NCBI GenBank assembly: GCA_009617715.1
Contig: VTFK01000400.1
Span: 62,001 to 126,000 of the forward strand
Direction of reading: 5' to 3'
Source: Plectrocnemia conspersa
Lineage: Eukaryota > Arthropoda > Insecta > Trichoptera > Polycentropodidae
Length of the DNA stretch: 64,000 nt
The notes beneath the pieces were generated by a model. It was not told the origin of the DNA, searched no databases, and worked only from the letters and a program-made list of their open reading frames with translations. Shown in pieces: positions 36,700-46,229 of this stretch. A program made the translations under genes and the position numbers. Position 1 is the stretch's first letter, and every line of letters starts with the position of its first letter.

Positions 36700-38850
36700 C
36701 TCCGTACATAATTCCCCTAGCCGTACTCTTTTTTCTTATACTTAATTATCTTTAAATTTTCTCTATTTCTAGTATTATATTTATGTACATCTTTATTTCT
36801 TATTAAATACTTATTAAAATAGTGTGGTAACATATTATTTTCTAACTTATATATAAATACTAAAACATTCATACTCAATATTTCTTGAACATTCAACCAT
36901 TCTAATCTATCAATCATACTTTTACAATTAGTTAATCTATTTTTTATTTAAGATTACTCTCATTGCCCTATTTTGTAATTTTTTTTGCAACATTTGTTTT
37001 ATCTAATTTATTCAACATATTTAATAGTGTTGCACAATAATTAAAATGGGGCAATATTATACTATTAATAAATTAATTTTTTTTGTATTTATACTTAATA
37101 TATTTCTTAATCTAGATAATAAACCTATTTTTCTACTAATTTTTTTTTTTAATATGTAATTACAATGTTCTTTAAAGTTTAATTTTGTATCAACAATTAC
37201 TCCTAAATATTTTATATTATCCACTATTTCTATATTAGAGTTATTTATTACTATTTTGGTACTATCATCTAACACATTTTTTATAATTAATAAACATACA
37301 TTTAGTTTTATTCTCATTTAATTTAAGTACATTATTCTTTAACCATATCTCTAACACACCTAATTCATCATTCAAATTACTCACAACTTCTTCAATGTTA
37401 TCACCCATGCAATAGATCAATGTGTCATCCGCAAATAGATGAACTTTACATTTTCTTACGTTATTAACTATATCATTTATATATAAAACAAACAACAATG
37501 GTCCCAATTTAGACCCTTGTGGTACTCCATAATACACTAACCTCTCTTCAGAACATACATTATTTATCTTAACTTTTTTTTTTTTTTTTATATAAGTAAT
37601 TATTAAACCATCTCAAAACTATATCACTTATACCTATACTCTCCAATTTCTTCAACATTATTTCTCTGTCTATTGTTTCGAAGGCTCTCTTGAAATCCAA
37701 GAAAACTGCTCCAATGATTTTGTTTGTATCCTTAGCCAACAGCCAATCATTTATCACTACTTGTAATGCAGTTTCAGTGGAATGCTTTTCTCTGAATCCC
37801 GATTGTTGTTCACATATTATGTTTTGAGAAGTAATAAATTCCTTTAATTGTTTGATTACTACTTCTTCTATTATTTTTTCTATACACGGTAGCATGTTGA
37901 TTGGTCTCATTTCTTCAACTTTTTTACTATTTTTTTTATTTTAGGTATAGGTACAATAGTAGCAATCTTTAAATTTTCAGGCATTTCTCCTAATGAGAGT
38001 GCTTTATTTATTAAATAATTTAATTTAGTTCCTATTATTTCCCATGTTTCTTTAATTATATTTATATCTAGTTCATCAGTACTAGTTCCTTTTTTAAATT
38101 TACATATTATGTTATGAATTTCATCTAATGATACTGATTTAAATTTACTAAATTTTACAATTAATGTTTTATTATTATATTGTACTAAATTACTAATCCT
38201 TGGTATTGAATTTACAATTTCTTCTATGCTCTCAATGTAATATGTATTCATCTTTTCTGCCATTATATAAGGATCTTGATATATATTTCCATTAATTTCC
38301 ATTTTTTATTATGTCGTTTTTTTCTGAGTTGGATTAATTAATTGTTTTATTGATTTCCACATCTTATTTGGATCATTTTGTATTTCATCTATCAATTTTT
38401 CATACCATTTCTTTTTTTAGCCATTCTTAATACTTTGACTGCCATATTTCTACATTGTGTGTATGTTTTCCATTTTTCATTAAAGACTTTTATATTCTAT
38501 TTGTTCTGTTTTTAATATTTGAAAAAATTTTGTATGACTCATCTCTTTTTTCTTTATAGCATTTTTTTTAACATCATCAATAAACCACGGTTTTGGGTTG
38601 TAACGATATTCCTTTTAAAATTATATTGACTTTTTTGTTTTACAATCTACTATATTCTTATAAATTTTGTTCCATATCCTATTAACATCCATATTATCTA
38701 CATTCCAGTCACATTTTTTGTAATTCTAATCTTAATTTATTAAAATTATTTTTTTTTTAATTATATCAATTTTTTTTGTTTTTTTAAACTTAAGTTCATT
38801 ATGTTTTTCTATATAAATATATACAATTGAATGGTCAGTTATTCTTGGAG
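36700..38850 (-). pseudogene. LINE ORF2, reverse transcriptase part (broken)
   Basis: Reverse transcriptase copies LINE RNA at a nicked target. Reading down the minus strand: NPKPWFIDDV linker (about 38590); a 131-codon piece (38302-37907) with KKGTSTDELD and a PIPKIKK motif; the finger region RPINMLPCIEKIIE (37910); motif A AVFLDFKRAFETIDRE (about 37700); motif B YGVPQGSKLGPLLF (about 37530); motif C FADDTLIY (about 37435), with both catalytic Asp present; NENKTKCMF; YLGVIVDTKL (about 37215); and a C-terminal MIDRLEWLNV..NTRNREN (36917-36717). At least six frame changes, several at poly(A) or poly(T) runs, separate these pieces. RPINMLP and the lack of RNase H favour the CR1/Jockey group. 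Confidence 0.85.
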
Positions 38851-38906
38851 TTGATTTTACTTCACAATAAATTTTTTTGTTGTTGGTAAATACTAAATCT
38901 ATTAAC
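38770..38906 (-). pseudogene. LINE endonuclease, distal fragment
   Basis: This is the part of the endonuclease cut off by the piggyBac. It reads LIDLVFTNNKKIYCEVK, then PRITDHSIVYIYIEKHNELK on the minus strand, before a frame break at a poly(A) run. It holds the final catalytic Asp-His pair. Confidence 0.82.
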
Positions 38907-41416
38907 CCTTCCTGGGCGAAAAGGGGGCCAAAAAGTACCCCAAGAATTTGTTTTTCACTGTAACTTTTTAATTACTACCTTTAATAGACCCACATTTTAT
39001 GTAATCTTGTAATTAAGGATTATACATAGGTAAAATTTGTTTCGAGTCAATTTCGAAATCGTATAACGGTTTAAAATATAAATTTGCGGTAAAATATCTA
39101 TTATTTGTGAGTGACCGTCAGTTTTGCAATTCCAAGAAGGGCAGGTATAGAGGATAACATTTGAGCTCATTCGCACTCGAAAGTTATGAATGTGTCGACG
39201 GTCGGTTTCCATAATGAGTTAGAACGAGAAAGCTATATGCTGTTGGTATACCATCACCTTCTCAGAAGAATCATTGTCTGGAGAAAGCCACGTGCTGGCA
39301 AATCAGTGTTTCCCTATCTTTTGCCGTGTTTCGTTGTTTGCAAAGCTGATTTATTATTTTTTTTTTTTTTGTAATTCCATCATCCTATACCTTTTATTTC
39401 ATGTAGGAAGTATTATTTATTATACACTTTGTTATTTTCTGTATATTGTAATGTACGTATTTGGTGATTTTTTTGCGGTATAAATTGTGATAAAATACTG
39501 GGATATGTCGTCCAGACAAGATACAGAAAGACTTTTAGACGAATGTGAAGATGATGTCAATGTCGATGAATCTTTTGACAGTGATATCGACTTTGAAGAG
39601 TTGGATTCAGATGCCACCGACGTAAATGATGTAATCAATAACGAAGCTGACGATTCTTCATCAAAGATGAAGAAACCGAAGATGATGAATTTACACCAGA
39701 AGACACCACGTTCATGTCAAGATCTGGTCTAGAATGGCATTCAACTCCACGATACAATTCCAGAACGCGAATCCAGAATATCGTAACATCTTCTTCAGGA
39801 CTTGGAACAGAGGCTAGCAATGTGACTACAATAAAGGAAACCTTTGCTCTCTTCGTGACTGCAGCGATGATTCAAGAAATAAGTAGTAGTGGAGACTAAT
39901 CGGGTCTCTAGAAATGACAATCAAGACCACACCAACCAACCGGAAATAGAAGCATTCATCAGCGTATTGATGGTTTCTAGAAGATGCAATGGCCGTAGAC
40001 TACCACTAAAGGAAATATGGACATCTAACCAGCTTTTTAAGTAATTCTTTTTTTCTACGATCATTTCAAGGGACACATTCGTATATTTATACAGTAAAAT
40101 TCGCTTTGATGACAGAAACACCAGACAATTACGATTTCAACAATCGCAAGATAAATTTCGTGCTTTTATCAAAAGTAAGCCCGGCAGATATGGAATAAAA
40201 ATATGGGTTGCTGCTGATGTAGAGTCGTCGTATATTTTAAATATACAACCATACATGGGAAAGCAGCAAGTACGAGAGAGAAACCAAGGTGAAAGGGTAG
40301 TGACTGATCTAATTATTCCTTCTATTGGAACTGGACGTGGTGTCATTACTGACAACTTATTTTCGTCAGTGCCCTTGCTCAAAGACTTTGGAAGACAACA
40401 TTAACAGGAACAATTAGAAAAAATAAGCGTGAAATACCGCAAGAATTTTTGCGTTTACGCTAGCGAGAGGAATTATTTAGTCGTTTTGACTTTACCGATG
40501 ACATCACATTGGTTTCATATGTTCCGAAAAAAAAAACAATCGGTCACACTGTTGTCAACAGAGTTAGCCATGGAACTTGCCAAGGAGAACATAAATTTTC
40601 AAAAAATAGTGGGATATCGTTTCATAAACATATTCAATATGGTTTCACACTTTATGATCAAGCAACTAACGTTGAAACTGTTACTCCACTGACAATACTC
40701 CCCGAAAATCGCGTTGAACAGGTTAGGAGAAATAGGTGCAGCTTTTGCCCTAGAAATAAGGACAAAAAGACTCGATTTTTTGCACCACCTGCAAAAAAAA
40801 GCGATATGTACAGTTCACAAACACCAGTTGAAAATATTGTCATGTCCAAATTGTTTACAAGATTCAAGCGTAGAATAAATGAAATATTTATATTATTATC
40901 CTAAATATAAATATATTATTTTTGTTATTTTGTATTTTATATTATAAATACATTATTTAAAAAAAATGTGAATTATTTTTATTTCTTGTTCAATTATTAT
41001 TTTTAACAATAATAAGTTATATATAAATAATATAATGTTTTACTAATTTTTTAATTGATTTAATTTGTTAAAAATTTAATAGATTTAAAAATAATTAAAT
41101 AATAATAATTTTATTAGTCAGTGTTTGAGAAACGCTGCAACATGCATCGACAAGTAAACGCTGTAGACGCCCCTCAATCGCCGATCGTTCTTTGGCCAGA
41201 AATGTCGCCGAAAAATATGACTGTAATTTGCAAAAAATGTTAATAAAAAGATATTTTATTGTTTTATGAAAGTAAATATGCATAGAAACACGTGTTAGAT
41301 GATTAGGTATACAATTTTCTGTTAAAAAAGTATCATAATTTCGAGAATAGTCTGTGGGACAAAAAGGCCCCCGGTTCGGAACGCTCGCGATTTTTCTACC
41401 TTCCGTACGGGATGGG
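38907..41416 (+). mobile_element. piggyBac element, 2.5 kb
   Basis: Flanked by TTAA (38903-38906 and 41417-41420). The left tip is CCCTTCCTGGGCG and the right tip, reverse-complemented, is CCCATCCCGTACGG. Inner GGGGGCC..AAAAAGTACCCC and GGCCCCCGG boxes lie near each end. The length (2510 bp) is that of a full element. It sits inside the LINE endonuclease frame. Removing it with one TTAA rejoins that frame without any change (RSST-L-IDLVFTN), as precise piggyBac insertion predicts. Confidence 0.88.
39505..40878 (+). pseudogene. piggyBac transposase, degenerate
   Basis: This is the transposase for TTAA-specific cut-and-paste. Visible parts in order: acidic N-terminus (MSSRQDTERLLDECEDD, 39505); FMSRSGLEWHSTPRYNS (39712) after a frame change; EIEAFISVLMVSRRCNGRR (39940); ISRDTFVYLYSKIRFDD (40055); SKPGRYGIKIWVAADVESSY (about 40170); GRGVITDNLFSS (40330), holding one catalytic Asp; LTGTIRKNKREIPQEF (40403); LVSYVPKKK (40505); and the Cys-rich C-terminus CSFCPRNKDKKTRF (40737) then CTTCKKKAICTVH in another frame. 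The segment with the first catalytic Asp, between DKFRAF and IKSKPG, is deleted. Frameshifts lie near 39664, 39870, 40390 and 40785. It cannot make active enzyme. Confidence 0.88.
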
Positions 41417-41420
41417 TTAA

Positions 41421-42005
41421 TGTGCTCGATCTATTATTAGTCCTTGTATTTTCTTTGACACATTGTCTTAAACCAAATATATTTGATATTTTTTCTAATT
41501 TTGCTGTGTAAAAATCTTCACATTTGTTCCAATTAAAATTCCAATCTCCAATTAAAACAGTATCCAAAATTTGATCAAAACTCCATTCTGCAATATTATT
41601 TATAAATTCTATGAATATATTCGGATTACTATTTGGAGATCTGTATGCTATACATAATATTATGGGAATTTTTTCAATAAAAATCTTAACTGTGATAGAC
41701 CAGTATGTCTTATCTTGATTATTTTTAAATATAGTATTGAATTTTATATCATTTCTAATATACAGTATAACACCTCCTGTATGTCTGGAATTAGAATCAC
41801 ATCTAATTATATTATAATTGCCAATATTTAGTTCAAATTCTTCAATGTCATTTGTGATATGGGTTTCAGTTAACCCTAAAAATATTGGATATTCCTTTTC
41901 AGTAATTAATTCTATTTCCTCTTTATGTTTTAAATAACCTTGTGCATTGATTAATATCCCAGTTACTGATTCTTGTTTCCCATATGAACTTGATTTTTTT
42001 AATTG
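41421..42005 (-). pseudogene. LINE ORF2, apurinic endonuclease part
   Basis: This endonuclease nicks target DNA to prime reverse transcription. On the minus strand the frame is open for about 195 codons. It has INAQGYLKHKEEI, FLGLTETHITND (catalytic Glu of the TETH motif), HTGGVILYIRND, CIAYRSPNSNP, LIGDWNFNW (the GDxN motif) and NNRSST at the piggyBac junction. It continues beyond the piggyBac at 38906 with IDLVFTN and ITDHSIVYIYIE, the SDH-type motif (here TDH). No in-frame Met starts this stretch, so the true ORF2 start is either lost or further upstream. All recognisable catalytic motifs survive, although the insertion destroys the gene. Confidence 0.85.
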
Positions 42006-43110
42006 CTATACTATATTATATTGTATTTTATTATAGTAATTTTGCTGGTATCTTTTTTTATAAATTGAACAATTTCTATCCATGGAGTTGTGTTCCACAT
42101 TCAAATTAAGATTTAGTAATTTATTTGCTCTACAGCAATTCACACAGTTTTCTTTTTTTGTTGCATTGATTTATTAAATGTTCTTCCGAACCACATTTTA
42201 TACAATTTTTTTTTATTTTTTACATTCACTGGCTTTGTGATTATAACCATAACAGTTATAACAACGGTATATGAATATGTCTTCATATACTTTACACCTA
42301 TCCCATTCAATATTTAATTTGCCTACATCCATTATATTTTTAAATGTCGTAACATCTACTTCAATAATAGCATCATACTTATTAAATTTGTTTTTTTTAA
42401 TATGTTTTACTTCTAAATAACATTTGTTTTCTTCTACACATGTGTTTTGTTTCATTATACACTTTTTAGTTGATCATATTTTAATTCTTCAGAAATTCCA
42501 ATTATTTTTATTTTTGTTTTCTTTAAATTTCCTACTTTTATATTATATTTATCTCCTAGTTTTTTTACTGCATCTGTCGTAATTTTCGATGCATCTTCTT
42601 TACTATCACATGTAATTATTATACCTCCTTTGCTTATTGGTCTTATATTTTGTATTCCAACTTCTAATTCTGTTGGTTTAATTAAATTTTTGCAATCCTT
42701 TTTTGTCTGCTCTATATTTTGCAAATTTTTAGGTATAATTATCGCAATATCTTTTCCTTTTTTTACGATTTCCGAATAATGTTTCTTTTGCATTTTATTT
42801 TTAATAATATTGTTATTTAAATTTAGTTTATCCTTTATATTATAAACATCTTTTCTAACTTCATTTAATAACTCAAATATTGAGTTATTATTTTCATTTT
42901 ATTATTTACATCGTCCCTATTAGTTTTTAACACATCTAATAAATGTTTATACATTATATCAAATGTATTAGTTATAATGGTTTTTTTTTCTTTTGATAGT
43001 ATATTACCATTTGATAATAATACATTTAATTTTGTTTTTAATTCATCCATTTCTTTTATTCTATTTTCTGGCGTAATTACGCCCGCTATATTCACGCCGC
43101 TATCGGCCAT
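42006..43110 (-). pseudogene. LINE ORF1 (gag-like, zinc knuckles)
   Basis: ORF1 proteins bind LINE RNA. From ATG 43110 the frame starts MADSGVNIAGVITPENR, followed by a helix-rich part with coiled-coil-like spacing. A one-base break near 42880 leads to FELLNEVRKDVYNIKDKLNL, then a region with RPISKGGIIITCDSKEDA typical of insect LINE gag proteins. The C-terminus has two CCHC knuckles: CYNCYGYNHKASEC (about 42257) and CIKCGSEEHLINQC (about 42195). A third is CVNC..HNSMDRNC (about 42130-42060), the pattern of Jockey and CR1 relatives. Frame changes lie near 42880, 42455 and 42140. A poly(A) tract of about 18 bases stands just before the ATG. Confidence 0.8.
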
Positions 43111-43384
43111 TTTTTTTTTTTTTTTTTTATGTAACAATACTAATTATTTCTATCTTATACTATTTATATATTATATTAATCAATCTATTTATACTATTTA
43201 TTAAATTGTGCTACTTACGCGCAAATATCTGCCGGTTTTCACCTCCAAAGGGGTTGGTTACCACAATCTTGGCTAATTGCACGGCAGACACATGCACATA
43301 CGATGAACACAAAAACATAATCCCGAATTTTTCGGATTGGTTGATTTATCAAGAACAATCGAATTATTATTGACAACATCGTTA

Positions 43385-43556
43385 TATTTCGTGTACAAAC
43401 TTGCGCAAGTTGCACGTGTCATCTGTGAATCTTTGAGGCTGTGAGTCTGAACGTGCTTTTTCAGCAGCAGGCTGCTTAGGAACCAAAATCAGAACAAGGC
43501 TAAATGATAAAACACTTGATGCTTTGATGTTACTTCGTGAGCTTTATTCAAAATAA
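43385..43556 (+). pseudogene. hAT transposase, C-terminal dimerisation end
   Basis: The frame ending at 43556 reads ESERAFSAAGCLGTKIRTRL, then NDKTLDALMLLRELYSK and a stop. This is the highly conserved C-terminal hAT dimerisation block (SERxFSxAG..RxRLxxxxxxxLxxLR). A frame break just upstream (about 43438) separates it from KLAQVARVICESL, probably the preceding part. Everything N-terminal is missing, as the LINE lies immediately upstream. Orientation is plus, opposite to the LINE and the same as the mariner. Confidence 0.85.
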
Positions 43557-43589
43557 TGTTTTCAATTAATTGTGTCTATGAATGTACAT

Positions 43590-43967
43590 ACCGTCTTTTT
43601 CCGAAAATAAGACACAGTCTTACTTTCTTTTTTGGTCCGAAATATGAGCTAGGTCTTACTATCGGGGGAGGGCTTACTTTTCACGTACAATAAGTAAATT
43701 TATATATTTTCGATTATTATTTATTTTTATATAGGAATTTTACATTTATTTAAAATTTATTCAAATACAGTCATTTCATTTTCTTTTGGAACAAAGTCAT
43801 AACTAATCAAATTCTGAATTCCATCCTGAATTTCAATCGCCACATGTTGGCGTTCATTTTATTTGAACTAGGGCTTATTTTCGGGGGAGGGCTTATATTC
43901 CAAAAACTCCTGAAAATCACGCTAGGGCTTATTTTCGGAGGATGTCTTATTTTCGGAAAAAGACGGT
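43590..43967. mobile_element. 378-bp MITE with 25-bp perfect TIRs
   Basis: The left end ACCGTCTTTTTCCGAAAATA (continuing AGACA) is exactly mirrored at the right end. The direct repeat ATGTACAT lies on both sides (43582-43589 and 43968-43975). Because TATGTACATA is itself palindromic, a TA duplication with longer TIRs is also possible. Inside, the word GGGCTTATTTTCGGGGGAG or close variants recurs (about 43655-43680, 43868-43895, 43925-43940), so subterminal repeats are present. No coding capacity. It inserted just after the hAT stop codon. Superfamily uncertain. Confidence 0.8.
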
Positions 43968-44267
43968 ATGTACATACATTGTCAAAAGTTCATTTTTTTC
44001 TTCTCAAATAAATATATAAGACCTTCCCTTTTTTATTTTTATTATATTATTTTTTATTTTAAGTCCAAGACTAAAATTATACGTACTTTATACATTGTAC
44101 GTTATAAAAAACAGATGTAAAAATATATTGTATTATTCATTTTAATTTATTTTTATCGATAAAATAACATGAAAATTATCCCGGGACTGGTCCCGGGATC
44201 CCGGGATCGACTTATTGCAATACCGAAATCCCGGGATCAAAATTTTGGCCCGGGATTGGAATCCCTA

Positions 44268-44617
44268 GCCACAAGCATATTGGCAAGAAGGGTGCCGCTT
44301 TTGCTCAAAGTGCAGAATATACGCAGTCGTCTAGTCGATTCAGTGGTTGATTTGGCGCTCTTTTGTTGCAATTCTAACAAGTTTCTGCGTTGATATATAA
44401 CCGTTGATAAACATGGATCCACCACTACACTCCAGAGATAAAGGAACGTTCGAAACAGTGAGTTTCTGAAAACGATCCGGCTCTAATCGGTCTACAAGAT
44501 GCTGAGCACGGTTTTTTGGAATGCACACGGAATCATATTTCTCCGGGGACTTGCACGTGTCACAACAGTAAACACCTTAATGCAGATCAATACACTTTTC
44601 GGACGGTTCGTTTCTTA
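44268..44617 (+). pseudogene. mariner transposase relic, central part
   Basis: Resumes the mariner gene after the hAT. ATSILARRVPLLLKVQ matches ARWVPRLLTVEQ; then come DSVVDLALF, FLR, a stop and YITVD (the first catalytic Asp of the DD34D triad). A one-base loss right after this Asp shifts the frame to WIHHYTPEIKERSKQ and a stop. A further shift gives TVFWNAHGIIF. It ends near 44617. The segment holding the second and third Asp (HQDNAP and YSPDLAPSD in the family) is absent, so the relic is truncated at its 3' side too. Confidence 0.82.
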
Positions 44618-44639
44618 ATAAATGTTTCGGTAGCTTATG

Positions 44640-45825
44640 TTTATATCTAACCTGATATTTTTTTAAGCGAACTATAGTTTTTCAACTTCTATTAGGTTAG
44701 GTTTAGGTTTTGCAACGGTCAAATTGCGTTTTATAGATATTTTAGAGCATCACCTATAAATCACATTCAATGTGACATATGCATACATATTTTTTAATTA
44801 AGGCTAGAAAAAACTTCAGTAATAGGACATAGCTTAAACGTACAGGACGCATGGTCACTGTAGCGATAGGTGTATATAATCCTACAAAAGGCATGTGTTT
44901 AAAGAGTTGTTTTTCTCACTTTTTAACTCTACATCGCTTTTACCCCATGCTAGGATGCAATTTTGTATTCAATATATTCGCTTTGAACACACGTGCAATA
45001 TTTTATGTATGCGCATTTGTAACAGAGACACAAAGTTTTATTGGCGCGTAAAATATTGAATGTTGACTAAATTACGCATGCTTGCTATATGACTATTTAT
45101 TGTAAAAGGAATATATAATCACGTTATCGATGTTTCAATATAAATATTCAACAACGCCAAAAAATATTTTTTTACATATTGAAAACCAGAAATTCTACTT
45201 GATTTTTTGCGAGTTCTTATTTACTTCATTAGCATATTTCAAAATTAATTGAAGTAACACTACTTAGCTTAAGTATTTTAACTATTCACACAACTCTTGT
45301 GGTAATGCAATTAAAATATATATATATATATTTTTATAAAGAAATAAAAATACTGCTTGTTCCTATTTCTCTACATTTTTATGCAAGATATACTGAGATT
45401 TTCACTTTTAAAGTTGCGTTGACGTGTATATCTAAAAAATCATTTATTTGGACTAGGCTCAGATTAGATCGTCTGTGTTAATCGGGCGTGAGCTCCACTG
45501 GTGTCAAATTCAAGGCTGCGCTTTCGTATATTTTCAAGTCATAAGCCATATAAGTAAAATATATGATGATTTATTTTTAAAACATATTATAATAAATTGT
45601 CAAAGAAAAGAAAAAAATATCACAATTCCTCCGTCCGGCCTCTTCTAATCTTACATAAATTAAATAGATACATCCAAAAGCGTTTTATACCCATACACAT
45701 AACCGTCTTGGCTTTTATAAATATTAAAAAAATATATATATTTCATATATTAATCCAGCAATGCATCAATCACACCGCCAACATTTTCATTATCCCAAAA
45801 ACCGTCCTTTCGGTAATTGCCGACC
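44640..45825. other. AT-rich non-coding stretch
   Basis: No gene or bounded element recognised; an AT microsatellite lies at about 45316-45331. Confidence 0.4.
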
Positions 45826-45829
45826 TCAT

Positions 45830-46225
45830 CATCGTCATAGTCTGCCCGCAATATTTTGCCGGTGACACTTTTTCGTCCTCGGACATAATTTACATGCCAC
45901 CTACCCCAACCACCATCCCGTCCCGGGGTAAAATAAATTCACCACTTTAATAAACGGATTGACTTCGGTCCCGGGTGTCAAGAAATCCCGGCGGCCCTCG
46001 TCCGATGATTTATGCGGCCCGCACAGGTGCGACCCATTACACGGACCCTCTGCCGCACATACATTTAACCCCTGGCCTGCAAGAACTCGTCATCCATCGT
46101 GTAAATTTGCACCATTTATTTTTTCGCAAGAAAAAAACGTTTGAATATTTTATGGGACTCGCTAAGAAACAATTGAGCGAAGTCGCGCTTGGGTCAATCT
46201 CGGATCCGTTTTGGATCGTTAGATA
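45830..46225. other. GC-rich island, no recognisable product
   Basis: About 400 bases rich in C and CpG, with overlapping plus-strand frames of 61, 83 and 117 codons in different phases. None has a recognisable domain. The frame overlap argues against simple coding. Candidate conserved regulatory DNA. Confidence 0.3.
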
Positions 46226-46229
46226 ATGG

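Larger units (their letters stand above)
36436..43390 (-). mobile_element. CR1/Jockey-group LINE, interrupted
   Basis: A non-LTR retrotransposon on the minus strand. From 5' to 3' it has: a 5' leader (about 43390-43111); ORF1 with zinc knuckles (43110-42006); ORF2 with apurinic endonuclease and reverse transcriptase (about 42000-36700); an AT-rich 3' region; and a tail of AATAA-type repeats (36436-36475). No RNase H domain is visible. A piggyBac (38907-41416) splits the endonuclease. Without it the element is about 4.4 kb, near full length for the group. The 5' boundary is approximate, set where hAT transposase sequence resumes. No LINE target-site duplication could be identified. Confidence 0.8.
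36358..44267 (+). mobile_element. hAT element, expanded by nested insertions
   Basis: The ends are TAGGGATTCCAATCCCGGG and its exact reverse complement (36358-36376 and 44249-44267), flanked by GCCACAAG duplicates. About 79 bases of the left end remain (to about 36436). Then comes a minus-strand LINE (with a piggyBac inside), then the hAT transposase C-terminus and 3' region carrying a 378-bp MITE. Without the inserts the hAT would be only about 0.6 kb, so most of its transposase gene was deleted before or during the LINE insertion. ATCCCGGGAT words cluster inside both ends, as subterminal transposase-binding repeats do in other hAT elements. Confidence 0.85.
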
